A stretch of DNA of 64,000 nt from assembly GCA_003439945.1 (NCBI GenBank), contig QVRM01006416.1, positions 1,936,001 through 2,000,000 of the forward strand, written 5' to 3'. Positions 46,769 to 56,899 of this stretch are shown here, in pieces. This stretch comes from Dermanyssus gallinae (Eukaryota > Arthropoda > Arachnida > Mesostigmata > Dermanyssidae). A program made the position numbers and the translations under genes. Position 1 is the first letter of the stretch, and every line of letters starts with the position of its first letter. Under the pieces are notes generated by a model. It searched no databases. It was given only the letters and a program-made list of their open reading frames with translations, and was not told the origin of the DNA.

Positions 46769-46898
46769 CTGCTGTAGCGCCATTGCTAAGTGCCCGGATC
46801 CCGGCGCCAAATGCTACCCTGGCGAGTCGAGAAGTCAGAGAATGTCGGAGAATTGTTGCTTGGTTGACTCACTTGGCGAACGTTGCCAAGAAAGGAGA
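46769..46898 (+). CDS. Candidate exon encoding a cysteine-rich peptide segment (unidentified)
   Basis: The segment lies in an 82-codon open frame (46710-46958). It is bounded by a good acceptor (tttcaattctag) and a donor-like gtacgt. It would encode about 43 residues with seven cysteines in the pattern CC-x6-C-x6-C-x13-CC-x9/10-C, including CPDPGAKC and ENCC. Such patterns occur in secreted disulfide-rich domains, but I cannot assign this to a family. No signal peptide exon is visible nearby. An overlapping minus-strand ORF exists, and a chance cysteine cluster cannot be excluded. Confidence 0.28.
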
Positions 46899-47042
46899 GT
46901 ACGTAGATTAGCAGCTTTGCGGTGTTCTCTGATGCACACGTACGCCTTACGACTGTAGCAGCTCGGCGCGGCACCGCAGTATAAAGTATAATAATAATTC
47001 TTAGAACAGCAAAATTAGCACTCCAGAACGGATTGCTTGCTC

Positions 47043-47117
47043 TTTTTTTCATTTCACGTATATTATACTTATTTTTTTTTATTTCACGTATATTATTCTT
47101 ATTTTTTTTATTTCAGC
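47043..47117 (-). repeat. Three tandem T-rich units of about 27 bp
   Basis: tttttttatttcacgtatattattcttat-type units: two full copies and a third partial one that changes to tttcagcttg. The array coincides with the 3' end region of the minus-strand exon candidate. Confidence 0.8.
47107..47112 (-). promoter_or_regulatory. Possible polyadenylation signal AATAAA
   Basis: AATAAA on the minus strand, about 157 bp past the stop codon of the terminal exon candidate at 47269. It lies inside an A/T-rich tandem repeat, so it could be coincidental. Confidence 0.3.
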
Positions 47118-47268
47118 TTGTTCGTTGTAACACTCGCTCTGTCCAGCCACTGTGACTTTAATATTGCGGTGTATCTGTCAACGACACTGTACTATTATTA
47201 TAGGTGGCTGTAATGTTTGTCGTGTCATGTTTGACCCTAGCTGTGTAATCTCTACTTATTTTGTGCGT

Positions 47269-47541
47269 CTATTTTTGCACACGCACTTGCTTGTAGTTTT
47301 TTCTGTCTGATAATTTTGATACCACCAGATAGACTGGTATTTCCAGGACCCATATGACTGCACTTATTTGCGGGCGTTGTAAACTTTTCACAGTCTTTTC
47401 GAACATAGTGGCCACGGCGTTGTCGTATGTTGGGTTAGATGACGTAGTGCCACATGACAGCTTTTCAGTGTATAACTTTGGTAACAAGTATTTGCCAATG
47501 CCAGTCGTTATTGCCCTAATTCGCCTTGGGTTGGTTTCATG
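47269..47541 (-). CDS. Candidate terminal exon of an unidentified gene
   Basis: On the minus strand, an acceptor-like gccgtcacag is followed by an open frame in phase 0 of 90 codons to a stop. The frame starts HETNPRRIRAITTGIGK and ends SDRKNYKQVRVQK. It has mixed, non-repetitive composition and a short hydrophobic stretch (AVIWVLEIPVYLVV) near the end. I do not recognise a family. Its phase matches the donor at 48098, so the two could be spliced. Together with the AATAAA at 47107-47112 this could be the 3' end of a real gene. The alternative is a chance ORF. Confidence 0.3.
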   Translation of the reverse strand, partial: HETNPRRIRAITTGIGKYLLPKLYTEKLSCGTTSSNPTYDNAVATMFEKTVKSLQRPQISAVIWVLEIPVYLVVSKLSDRKNYKQVRVQK

Positions 47542-48097
47542 CTGTGACGGCCTAGAATGTTAGGTTTATGCCGACGATGGGTCAGAGGAAAATCTCAGAG
47601 CAGCCCTATAATATTAGTGAATAAACTTAAATCTAATGTTAACTGGTATTCATAGCGTATCAAGTTTGATATAGGAGGCAAATATAAAATTAAAATGTTA
47701 TCTTATAAAATCATCTGATAATAAATGGGATTCTCTTAAAGCTTAAACATTTGATTAGTATTATGGAATAATCCCCAGCTAACATTTGCATATACATATA
47801 TATAATTTTAAATACTCGTATACACACTTAAAATAGTCAATCCCAGCCACGTAAAGACCCTATTTTTCGTATCGTTCGTGTTCCGCTGCGTGCCCTGTAG
47901 AATGGCTCTTTTCAGAGTTGCGTAGTTGCCGCAAGGGGTACTATATTTCCCCCTAGATTGTGTCTGGCACGCACGGGCTTTATTAGCGATGTCAGCATGA
48001 AAACTACCTATTCCTATTCAAACCTAAACCAATTTTCATCCCTTGTGTACTTACTCCTCTAGCATAAAATGTACTACCATTATTTACCAGTCTGTAC

Positions 48098-48334
48098 CTG
48101 ATTATGAACGCGCTGCACTGTTCTGTCGCTAAAATTGTCTGCCATTTTCAGGCTGCCTACATTGGCCTTGCGGCACGTTGGTTCCTCTTCTCCGTGCCCG
48201 GGCAATAATGTCGTTGAAGCTCGGATGGCCCTTCGAGCACGATCAGCTTTGCACACGCTGGATGCTTTTGCCACGCTGGAATGGGCGGTCAGCTGTTGAA
48301 ACTTCCTAAAAGATTCTTCAAAGATAACTATTTT
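48098..48334 (-). CDS. Candidate internal exon of an unidentified gene
   Basis: On the minus strand, a strong acceptor (tgtttccctagtctttcag) and a donor (aatcag|gtacag) enclose exactly 79 codons. Only one of the three frames is open, and the phase is 0 at both ends. The product segment begins KIVIFEESFRKFQQL, contains a basic RARRAIR stretch and ends SDRTVQRVHNQ. I recognise no domain. The RxAIRAxxxLLPxxG part faintly recalls the third intracellular loop of class B receptors, but no membrane helix follows, so I do not make that call. The next exon would be 47269-47541. Confidence 0.35.
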
Positions 48335-49697
48335 CTGAAAGACTAGGGAAACACTTGACCTCCTGCGCGTCGTCAAAATGGCACACTCCCAAGAACAACG
48401 CTCTTAGTTGTCTAGGCCTTACTGTGCTCATCGCAGACCTTTTGTTAGATGGAAATCACTGGCCCTTATTGCCTTACTCGCTGAAAGAAGAGATACCAAC
48501 CAATGAGTGGAACGACTTAATAATAATAATAATAATAATGTCCCTGTACTGCTAAGGCCAAGTTGGTAATGGCAGCATACACAATGAAAGTGAAATAAAG
48601 TCTTACTGTTGTTGTCATTTGAATATTAATTAATTATGTTGCGTACATGAGTATGTGGTTTATTAAATCTAGTACTGTAAACTGATAACAGAGGCAAATA
48701 CAGTGTTTAAAAAACTGTACAATGTTGTTTTAAAGAGGGTGTGGATAAAGGTGTTCCAAAAGAACCACGGGTATTGTTCGCATAGGCTGATTGGCCTCGT
48801 GTCCAGTTCTTTACATTTCAAAGTATTGTACAAATAATCGATGTCGCAAAGAAACAGATCCATAAAAGGAACAATCCTCTGTGTGCAATCAGGAGATCCA
48901 AGCGACTTAAAGACGATTTTTACTTCCCCAGCTAACCAGATATCTGAGCTTTCTTCCCGTCATCAGGAAATGGTATGCCTAGTAAGGTGAGAATAGTCTC
49001 GTTTGTCCTGATAAGTCACATACATATACTAACTCAGCTTGTCGTACAAATAAAAAAAATATGATGTTTGAGAATTTCATTTCTACAGACGACGATACCA
49101 TATAAATATGTACAAATCAACCGTGTGTAAACCGGCCTGCATTTCGAAGCGCCAGTGGTAGCTCGTTCTAAATAGCGGGCATCATATAGTAGATTAGGTT
49201 AGGGAGTGTCATAGGTTAGGGAGTGTCGGAGAAGGCTGAGTCTTAACCCTAGCAACCTGAGTTGGTCCCTGTAGCGCTGCGACCGTACTAGGGTTAGGGC
49301 AAAGTTGAAAGCACAGTCTGAAGGAATTCCATTGTTTTGCACTCTATAGGATAGCGCCTCTAACTTTAAACGTGTCAGCCGATCAAGCTTGAGAAGCCTG
49401 AACCTGGAGTCACACCTGCGCGACGAGGGAGGACAGTTATGGCTCTAATCGCGTCATTCTGTATTCTGCGTGTTTTGCGTCGTTGAATACGTGGCGCCCC
49501 ATAGAGTAAGTCCGTAGGTTAGAAGTGGTTTTTTTGACCTTTTGTCTCGATGTCTCGGTGCCGAGGCGGCTAATTCCCACATAATTGACATACGCAATTA
49601 TTATTTCGTAGTATTTCCCTTTATACGTATGTATTGGAGGTATTCATGCTAGTTCTCTAGTGCGCGATTGTTCTGCTGGTTCTGTTTCTAGCGCATT
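48335..49697. other. Possible intron or spacer; short AAT tract at 48519-48539
   Basis: ggttagggagtgtc is duplicated at about 49197-49230. The minus-strand ORF at 48669-48863 is discussed under rejected items. Nothing firm. Confidence 0.4.
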
Positions 49698-49844
49698 CTA
49701 CAAAGCTGGTCCATTAACAAAGCTTTGCACCACGAAGAAGTTAGGAGTTTGCTCGTCCCAGAATAGTTTATACTTGTTGAAAGTTGCTGACTCAAAGACA
49801 CGCTCTAGTATCACTAGGTCTTCCGTCATTGTATTTTCTTGACA
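49698..49844 (-). CDS. Weak exon candidate, unidentified
   Basis: The minus-strand acceptor-like acgcttgtgcttcag is followed in phase 0 by about 48 codons (ENTMTEDLVILERVFES to FVNGPAL) and a stop. Composition is protein-like but no family is recognised. If real it would be a terminal exon, so it would not belong to the same transcript as 48098-48334 without alternative splicing. Confidence 0.18.
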   Translation of the reverse strand, partial: CQENTMTEDLVILERVFESATFNKYKLFWDEQTPNFFVVQSFVNGPAL

Positions 49845-51519
49845 CTGAAGCACAAGCGTTGCCAATGCGTACCACGATAAGCCTGTGATACGCCATAAAA
49901 GCCTGTGTTTCGGGAATTCGTTCAAAAAGTAACTAAAGATTGAATAGCTTGACCTTGAACAACTGATTTGCTACCTGCAGGCTGACGCTCCGTAAATGTT
50001 TGACAGCCTTAGTAGCGACTGGCGCTTTTGTGGTCTTCTCCTTAATGTGGCGGATGAAGCAAAGCTACAGAGTATATGCGGCTTTCCGGGTAGGAGAACT
50101 GATTCACTAACTCCATAGGGTGTGTGATTCCGTTTAACTTAGAGATCGGCTACTGCGCATGACTATAGGTTCTCCGCCACAAGCGCACTTAATATCAGTA
50201 TGACCCCCGTACGTATTTTCCTTTCGTCTTAAATTCTGTCTTAGATAGTAATTAAAAAGCTGACCACATAGGCCGCAAATTTCGTAGGTAGGAATAAAAT
50301 CTGGTGATTGACTCTTTAGTCTTGTCAACCATTTAACAAGTGCTCTCAAGTGGAGACGTCAGTACTTTGAAATCAACACGCTTATTACGAATGTCCCTCT
50401 GTAACTTTCAGATTAAGTCTGATCTTTCTGTCCTTCAAATATGAAAAGTAGTGGAATAAATTTCAACTTACTTTTTTTATTTAGGGCTAAGCATGCGTTG
50501 TAGAGAGCTGGCGGAAATGTGGCAACGGATTCGTGTTTAGGCGCTCCTTCACCATTTGGTATGATGACGGTACGTTGTATTTTTATTGCAAGGTGAGAGT
50601 GTTCAATAAGAAGGATAAACAAAAACATTTCACAATAGCGAAATCAACCTGACAATGTTTTCGATGCGTGGAAAGCGTAAATTAATTCGGCTACGTTTGT
50701 GCCTGGGTGTAAGCCGCAATAGACAATAGCACATCAACCGTTTCAACCGGAAAGATTAATAAATGTGCAAAAAGCATAGCAAATGTATGTGGTGACAGTT
50801 ATAAGCATTTGCGTGTTGGGCTGACTCACACCTGCTGAAACTAAATGAAGTGCCGAAGAAACAAAGCCAAAAACAAGACACTTTGAGTTTAAGTACGTAC
50901 TAGGAATGTGTAGCAATTACCTAGTCACAACGATAACTCACAACAAACTATCTGTATACCAGCTGTCACCTATGTAAATGCTGTCATCATTGCAAATGGT
51001 AATTACTAGTGGTATAGTCTGTATCGCTGGGTATTGGAGGTCGTGGGTGTACGTAGGTCCACGCGGTAATTTTTAAACAGGTTTTAATAGTTTTCAATTT
51101 GAACAAGATTAATGCCGAAGTGGACAGTGCACGGTCATAAACGAATGAGAAAAAATATGTATAGCTAACAAGGGCACAGATGTCTTAAGAAGAATGTGCA
51201 TTACCACGCCAGCAAAACTGTACACAAACGATAAAAAGCAGTAATAGCCGCAGCAGCCACGGCAACGAGCAGCCATGCAACGATGTTTCGCGGTACTAGA
51301 ATAATAATTAAAACCAGTACTAAAAGCAACTACGGTATCGCAATCAATGCGAGTAGCAACAACAACAACTACCACAATAACACCGACATTTACATTTTGT
51401 ATGTCTGTCTTCTGTTGGGGAGTAAAACACCCTACATTTTACTACTTTTTAGCCACCAAAACAGGATTTGTTGTACTTATCGTATTACTGTGCTACTCAC
51501 AACCCTGCGCAAAAGACCG
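49845..51519. other. No gene recognised; two weak minus-strand ORFs
   Basis: ORFs at 50134-50349 (with CGLCG and CACGG cysteine pairs) and 50413-50628 (ending near a GTAAGT donor-like site at about 50472) look somewhat protein-like. They show no domain and no clear acceptors. Nothing else is seen. Confidence 0.4.
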
Positions 51520-51610
51520 TTACACGTCTCAAAAGAAAGTTGAACTTGTTTGCGTGCGTCCCGGCAATCGAAAGATGTCAAAGGAAAACATTGTTTATAT
51601 GTATGAAAGC

Positions 51611-51641
<31 letters not shown>
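51520..51641 (+). repeat. Direct repeat copy A ending in (AT)n
   Basis: ttacacgtctcaaaagaaag, then acttgtttgcgtgcgtcccgg, aatcgaaagatgtcaaa and aaaacattgttt, leading into (AT)n at 51612-51641. It is matched at 52617-52730. Confidence 0.85.
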
Positions 51642-51645
<4 letters not shown>

Positions 51646-51918
51646 CATGCATACGCTACAGTTTTCAGTGTCTGCACTGCAGGAGGGCATTTCTGCTCTA
51701 CGCTGGATGACGTAAACGTCTGAGCAAGCAGAATTGTTAGATCGCTGTCGTCGTTGTTTATTATTGAATGTCGGGGGCTTCCTTGCATCAGCCACGCACG
51801 GCTCTTCTTTGCGCAGCATTTTACGCATACGGGTCGTCGCATATCGCTTCGGCTTAAATCAACACGACGAGGGTCAATCAGGTGGTCAGCAGTTCATCGA
51901 CGAGAAATATACAAACAA

Positions 51919-52160
51919 CTGCAGCAGCAGCAACAGCAGAAACAACAGCAACAAAAACAAGAACAGCACCGATAACAATAATAACAACAGCAACAACAAC
52001 AGCACCGATAATAATAATAACAAACACAACAACAACAACGAGGACGACAAGAGCAACAACAAAAACAACCACAACAACAACAACAACAACAACAACAACA
52101 GCAACAACAACAACAACAACAGCAACAACAATAACAACCACAACAACAAGAACGAAAATA
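51919..52160 (+). repeat. (CAA/CAG)n array
   Basis: CAA, CAG, AAT and CACC triplets. The 201-codon and 142-codon ORFs across it are low-complexity artefacts. Confidence 0.95.
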
Positions 52161-52616
52161 GGCGTGCTTCTTCAGTGCCGCCAGTGTTTAGGGCGTTATC
52201 AGCAGGTCTTCCCATTGGATGGCCGCATAATCGGCACCGTTCACGGGACGTCTGTTTGTGCGACCTTGAGCCTTCGACTTTCCCAGATCCGCTCTTCTTA
52301 CCCCCATTAACCATTTTTCTCTCGCCCCGGTCTCTTTAGTTTCTCTCTTTCTTTGTGGTTTCACACCAACGTCAATGCGAAGTAACCACTCGTTTAGTCA
52401 TCAGCAGTACCTGCATGTGTTGCGGCAACAGCAGAAGCAGCCATCAAAGCCAAAGCGGTTAAAATGGTTGAGTTCGTGGCTCGACAAACCGACGCTCTTG
52501 ACCCGAGCCCAACCCCCGCCGCCGGTCGCCCACTGCGACGAACCTCAGAATCAGTTCGACAGAACCAGCGATTAACGATATATGTTATATAGGCAATGTT
52601 AAATACAAACAAATAA

Positions 52617-52693
52617 CAGTTACACGACTCAAAAGAAAGTATAACTTGTTTGTGTGCGTCCCGGTAATCGAAACATGTCAAAATAAAACGTTG

Positions 52694-52730
<37 letters not shown>
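52617..52730 (+). repeat. Direct repeat copy B ending in (AT)n
   Basis: Same order as copy A (gttacacgactcaaaagaaag, acttgtttgtgtgcgtcccgg, aatcgaaacatgtcaaa), also leading into (AT)n (52695-52730), about 1.1 kb downstream in the same orientation. Confidence 0.85.
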
Positions 52731-52731
<1 letters not shown>

Positions 52732-53515
52732 CAGATATATTTATGCTTATTGTCATATATATATATATATACAATTTTTGATAATGTTTGTATTTAAAAT
52801 ATCATTACGAATGCTTAAGTTCTTAATAATAAAACAACATAACTAATATGTAAAGTAAAACGGTTTACAAAACCACATGGGCAGAAGAAACCAAATACAC
52901 GAGTAGGTTAACTCTTCCAGAACGTCCTAACACACTATATTTAGCGTTACACGAGGTACCTATATATATACGCTGCTTTCGAACACTTTTTCTTTTCAGA
53001 ACATTTTTTTTGCATTTTCAGACTACAGAGAAGTTGGTCACTTGGCGCATGAAGAATTTCTAAGTCTATTCGGGGTTTACCACAAGGCTAGCATCCTGAT
53101 CTTTCTGGATCGACTTCGTTACGCTTTCTGGTTGACGGTTTTTCATGCAGCTCCTAGTAGTCTCCTGCACAGATTGTGCCTTGACCAGCATCGAGAAAGG
53201 TCGGGCCCTCGTATGGAACGTAACCTTCTCTAAGGTCCTTCTATTCGTGAAGCGGTCCAAGCCAGCTTTGCGGTGAAGTTTCATCCTTTTGCGTTCCAAC
53301 CGCTGGGTAGGCTGTGGCACAGGACGACGGTTATTAGCAATATCTGCGTAAGACTAAAACAAGCTAGAAGCGAATAACTGAGTTTTTTTCCGCCAGAGTC
53401 TTTCCAGGCATTTTGGCAGTGGCCGGATTCATAATTGGTGAGGCGCCCTAGCATCTGCGAATACGTTCACGTGGTTGCAGATGTGTAGGTCATACTTCGA
53501 ATAAATGTAAAATTC

Positions 53516-53518
<3 letters not shown>
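52731..53518. other. No gene recognised
   Basis: A second AT tract lies near 52756-52771. The minus-strand ORF at 53066-53320 is basic and motif-free; it may be LINE linker sequence but that is not supported. Confidence 0.45.

Positions 53519-53578
<60 letters not shown>
53519..53578. repeat. (AT)n microsatellite
   Basis: Uninterrupted AT run of about 60 bases. Confidence 0.97.
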
Positions 53579-53581
<3 letters not shown>

Positions 53582-53589
53582 CAGCTGTA

Positions 53590-54480
53590 GCTAATGCTCT
53601 TTGAGAAAACTTCAGACCCTACCTTCGAGCCTAACCTCAATCCAAGAGATCGGAGTCGTGGCCGAACGCATATGGTTAAAAAGCACGAGGCTCAAATGTG
53701 CTCCCGCTCCCCTCAAGCAGTGCGCATGCTTTCTAAGTCACGAAGGGTCTGTACTGTGGTCACACTAGGGAACATAACCTACGACCTAGACTTCCGCATC
53801 TCCTTTTTATTCCGGCACCTACGCAAATAATCTGGCACAATCGTTATCACCTTGTGGATATCATGATTTATACCCTTATAGGAACGTACGACTATCAGGG
53901 TCACAACATGCCACCTCCTCGATAAGATTCAAAGGCCCCTGGCGCTCAACGTTGCACGGGTAAGCCGCACGACTTCCATAGACGCCATATAAGTCTTCTT
54001 TAAACAGATTTTCTGGGACCTAAGAGTAAAATAACTAGCTTCAAGATGGTCCTCAAATAACGGACGGAAGGAGCATTAGGCAGCAATCGACCCGGGCCAC
54101 ACTGGATACTGGATAATACTAGTACACGCCAATCTAAAAAAATGGTACAGCCTTAGAAACGACTCGCTTATCCCACCTCCTCAGGCCCCGGAGACTGCCC
54201 TCAGCGTTACCTATACCGCATTGGCAGAGCTAACTTCCCCTTATGCCGACTGTAAAACTTAGGAGAGGCTGACAATGTAAGACACTGCTACGAACGCTTT
54301 GCTTTTTCAATACTGAGTGAGGGCTACTGTCTCGAAACTTGGGACTGGGAAGTCCTCTGAAATGCCAGGCCCTTGTTGACGCGCTCCTCAAGGATCATGA
54401 ATCCCGGTGTAGAGCAAGAAGATTCGCTAAATTTGTCTTCGAGGTAAAAATAACCACGTGACAAAGCCGAATAGCCTTAA
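53590..54480 (+). pseudogene. R1-like LINE ORF2 C-terminal relic
   Basis: A plus-strand relic with many stops. At about 53918-53985 it reads LLDKIQRPLALNVARVSR, then TTSIDAI, the LRRxQRxxxLxxTxAYRTTSTxAL block at the end of R1/Jockey-type reverse transcriptases. This is followed by a WDLRVK-like LPLDLE trace. Upstream, LGNITYDLDFRISFL may be the LGVxxDxxLxF block. Downstream, a poorly conserved HTGYW...ALAEL stretch could be an RNase H remnant. It ends just upstream of a mariner insertion. Non-functional. Confidence 0.55.
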
Positions 54481-54648
54481 TGGAAAGATGAAGTGGCCAG
54501 GTAAAGTAATCTCGAGATGACAGTACTGCGGCCGCCCCGACAAGGAATAAAGAGGACACTTAAATTTTAGGTAAGTGTTATGAGTCACACTACCGTGGCT
54601 TTAACGATGACGCCCGGTGTGCAGTATATGTTAATAAAAAAAAAAAAT

Positions 54649-54671
54649 ATATATATATATAGATATATATA
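54649..54671. repeat. (AT)n tract at the left mariner junction
   Basis: A12, then AT with one ATAG, up to the TA that precedes the transposon end. Confidence 0.9.
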
Positions 54672-56249
54672 GGGTTGATTCATATGTCCCTTCCAATTTT
54701 TTAAAAATTGTTAAAGACACATGTCGTTACAACGAAAAGCTTTTATTAAATGCTGTATTGCCCACTTTGTTCAACTACCTCAGCGAAACGTTCAGGCAAG
54801 CTCATGATTTCATCCCACTAGAAGGTGGCGTCCTGACCTCCGAAGTAATGCTCTATATACGTTTTAACACCTTTCGAAGAATCGAATTATTTGCCATTAA
54901 GGGAATTTTGAAGGGACCGAAATAGATGATAATTCTGATGGGGCAAGGTTAGGACTATAGGCAGGATGTGGCAAAACATCCCATCCAAATTCCAATAAAT
55001 TCTTGGTAATGGGCAAACATGTGCGCGGTCTTGCGTTGTCGTGGTGGAAAATCACTCCTCGTCTGTTCGCCAATTCCGGCCGTTTGGGGTCAATTGCTCT
55101 CTTTAAATTGTCCAGTTGTTGACAGTATTTTATCGTATTGATCGTGTCGCTTGGTTGTAGCAGCTCACAATAGAACACTTCCTTCACATGCTTTCAAAAT
55201 TTAACTTATTTTTCCTTGTATGAGGTCCAGGCTTGAAAAGCCGCGCCTTTCTGCGGACAGCGTTCTTATAGAGTGTCCCATCGAGGACACGCCGCCATGT
55301 CGCTGCACCTCGTAGCCTTTTCAACTTTTGCAGTTGAACACCCCAGCGGGAAAGAGGCTTTAGCTTATTACAGCTCATTCATTGTCCATTTCGTTCAACT
55401 GAACGGCCTGTGTCTCCGAAGTCGAGAGGAAAGTCGCCAATTGCTGGCTCGTCGTCCTTACAGTGCACACGGTCACGGCGTTGCGCCTGACGTACTCAAG
55501 TTAACCACCCTTCATACGTACGATAGAAGGGCAGCACGAACCCTTAACTTTGCACACCACCTTCGTACGAGGTTGGTGGAGGCACGTGTCCTCGATGGGA
55601 CAGTCCCAAACTTCTCATGCCCTGTCACCACAGTGCGGAGAAAGGGGCGGTCCTCGTTAATTTTTAGGAGCTGGTCACATTCTAACACACGCTTCGCCAG
55701 TTGGCGATTGCTGAGCGCGTGCGGCCCCATACGTCCAACTTGCTGACGAATCTCTTGGCATGAAGATGCCTTTAAACGGATGTATCTAGTACGTCGACAA
55801 TGGCCACGATCTCGCGCAGCGAAAGGTATTGGTTTCATTTGTCCACTTTTGTTAGTGCGGCCATGTCCACTGTCATATGGCGTTCGGGCCGGTCTCGAGC
55901 GTTAACGTCGAAATCGCCGTTCCTAAATCGGACAAACCATTCTTGAACTGTCCAGTCTGTTACTGTCTCTCCGCCATACACTTTAACTATCTTAGTTACG
56001 ACTTGGGTTGCATTATTTCCTTTCCAGAAATAAAACAGCATAAAATGCCGACACATTTAACTCTGCCATCTTCACTCGAACGTTACGGTTCGCATTAGTT
56101 AGAAATTCTAACGAATTCCATGGTATGATACAGCGCAGGATTGCTCTTACCGCCATGTTAACAAACAACCCTCTCACAAAAGCTTTCGTTTTCCCCCGGG
56201 TCTGCGCAGTGCAGCGCATACAACTTTCGGAACGAACTTATGAAACCAC

Positions 56250-56250
<1 letters not shown>
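54672..56250 (-). mobile_element. mariner (DD34D) element, full-length but inactivated
   Basis: Both ends are visible: gggttgattcatatgtcc at 54672 and, inverted, ggtggtttcataagttcg at 56250, each next to TA inside (AT)n. At about 1.58 kb it is longer than the usual 1.3 kb. The minus-strand transposase runs from 56056 to about 54880 in four frames. The first has the N-terminal helix-turn-helix (YFWKGNNATQVV, WFVRFRNGDFD). The next has LSNRQLAKRVLECDQLL, then VVTGHEKFG, where the first catalytic Asp of TGDEKW has become His. The last has CQQLDNLKRAI and IFHHDNARPRT with the second Asp, then VLPHPAYSPNLAPS. Exactly 34 residues separate the second Asp from the third position. There an extra base turns the Asp codon out of frame; the frame beyond reads YHLFRSLQ. 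Mellifera or capitata-like, subfamily not certain. Inactive. Confidence 0.92.

Positions 56251-56324
<74 letters not shown>
56251..56324. repeat. (TA)n microsatellite at the right mariner junction
   Basis: Starts with the TA target dinucleotide and continues for about 70 bases. Confidence 0.96.
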
Positions 56325-56326
<2 letters not shown>

Positions 56327-56395
56327 ATTTATTTATTCGCCTGACATGTATACCTAATACACATGTCACTCTTTTAAATCAGGGGCGCTTAGAGC
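56325..56395 (+). repeat. Short dispersed repeat (partner of 15805-15880)
   Basis: atttatttattcgcctgaca, then catgtatacctaa, then cactcttttaaatcagggg, in the same order as at 15.8 kb. Confidence 0.6.
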
Positions 56396-56401
56396 GGCAG
56401 C

Positions 56402-56423
56402 ATATATATATATATATATATAA
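56402..56423. repeat. (AT)n microsatellite
   Basis: AT run of 22 bases. Confidence 0.92.
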
Positions 56424-56899
56424 GTGGTAAATCGAGCATCATTTAGTGTTCCCCGGAACCCCAGACAAAACAGGCAAAACAATGATTACGACGGCAACAG
56501 CCACATCCTGCTTAATGCAGTTTCCAGGCCTGCAGCCCTGGTCAACGGTCTGGAGACACCATCATCGTCGTAATCGGCAGTCTTTGCCAATCGCCTACAA
56601 TATAGTCCTATAGGCTACCGGATGACAAGCCAGGCACACAGGAACTGCAATCCTGCGTCACGAACATGCATCAAACCAAACACATATTTTTGTGGGATGA
56701 CAGATCGACCATGCATCGCCAAAGCAAATCTCATGAAAGCGTAGTTTGTCACGCTAGCGGCGGATACGCACCTCGAAAAGGAGGGATATTTATTTCCAGA
56801 TAGATTGTCCCAGTTGCGTGTTTGGCGGCGACTGCGCTACGCGAAAAAGTTATTCACAAGGGTTTTCTTGCGTATAAATGGCTTGTTGTCATTACGCAT
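56424..56899. other. No gene recognised
   Basis: It lies downstream of the CR1-like RT relic. I could not read later RT motifs here in any frame. Confidence 0.45.

Noticed and set aside
48669..48878. Minus-strand RIVPFMDLFLCDIDYLYN after an acceptor-like site, faintly like the PFMPLLLKD core of RasGEF proteins
   Set aside because: Only a handful of matching residues, no conserved residues after it, and its donor phase does not fit the next exon candidate.
49190..49300. TTAGG/TTAGGG-like words (gattaggttaggg, tagggttaggg)
   Set aside because: Only two or three isolated units, without a telomeric array.
51734..52339. 201-codon plus-strand ORF rich in Asn and Ser
   Set aside because: It is driven by the (CAA)n array with matching open frames on both strands. 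The flanks have no recognisable domain.
55273..55746. 157-codon plus-strand ORF
   Set aside because: It lies antisense to the mariner transposase.
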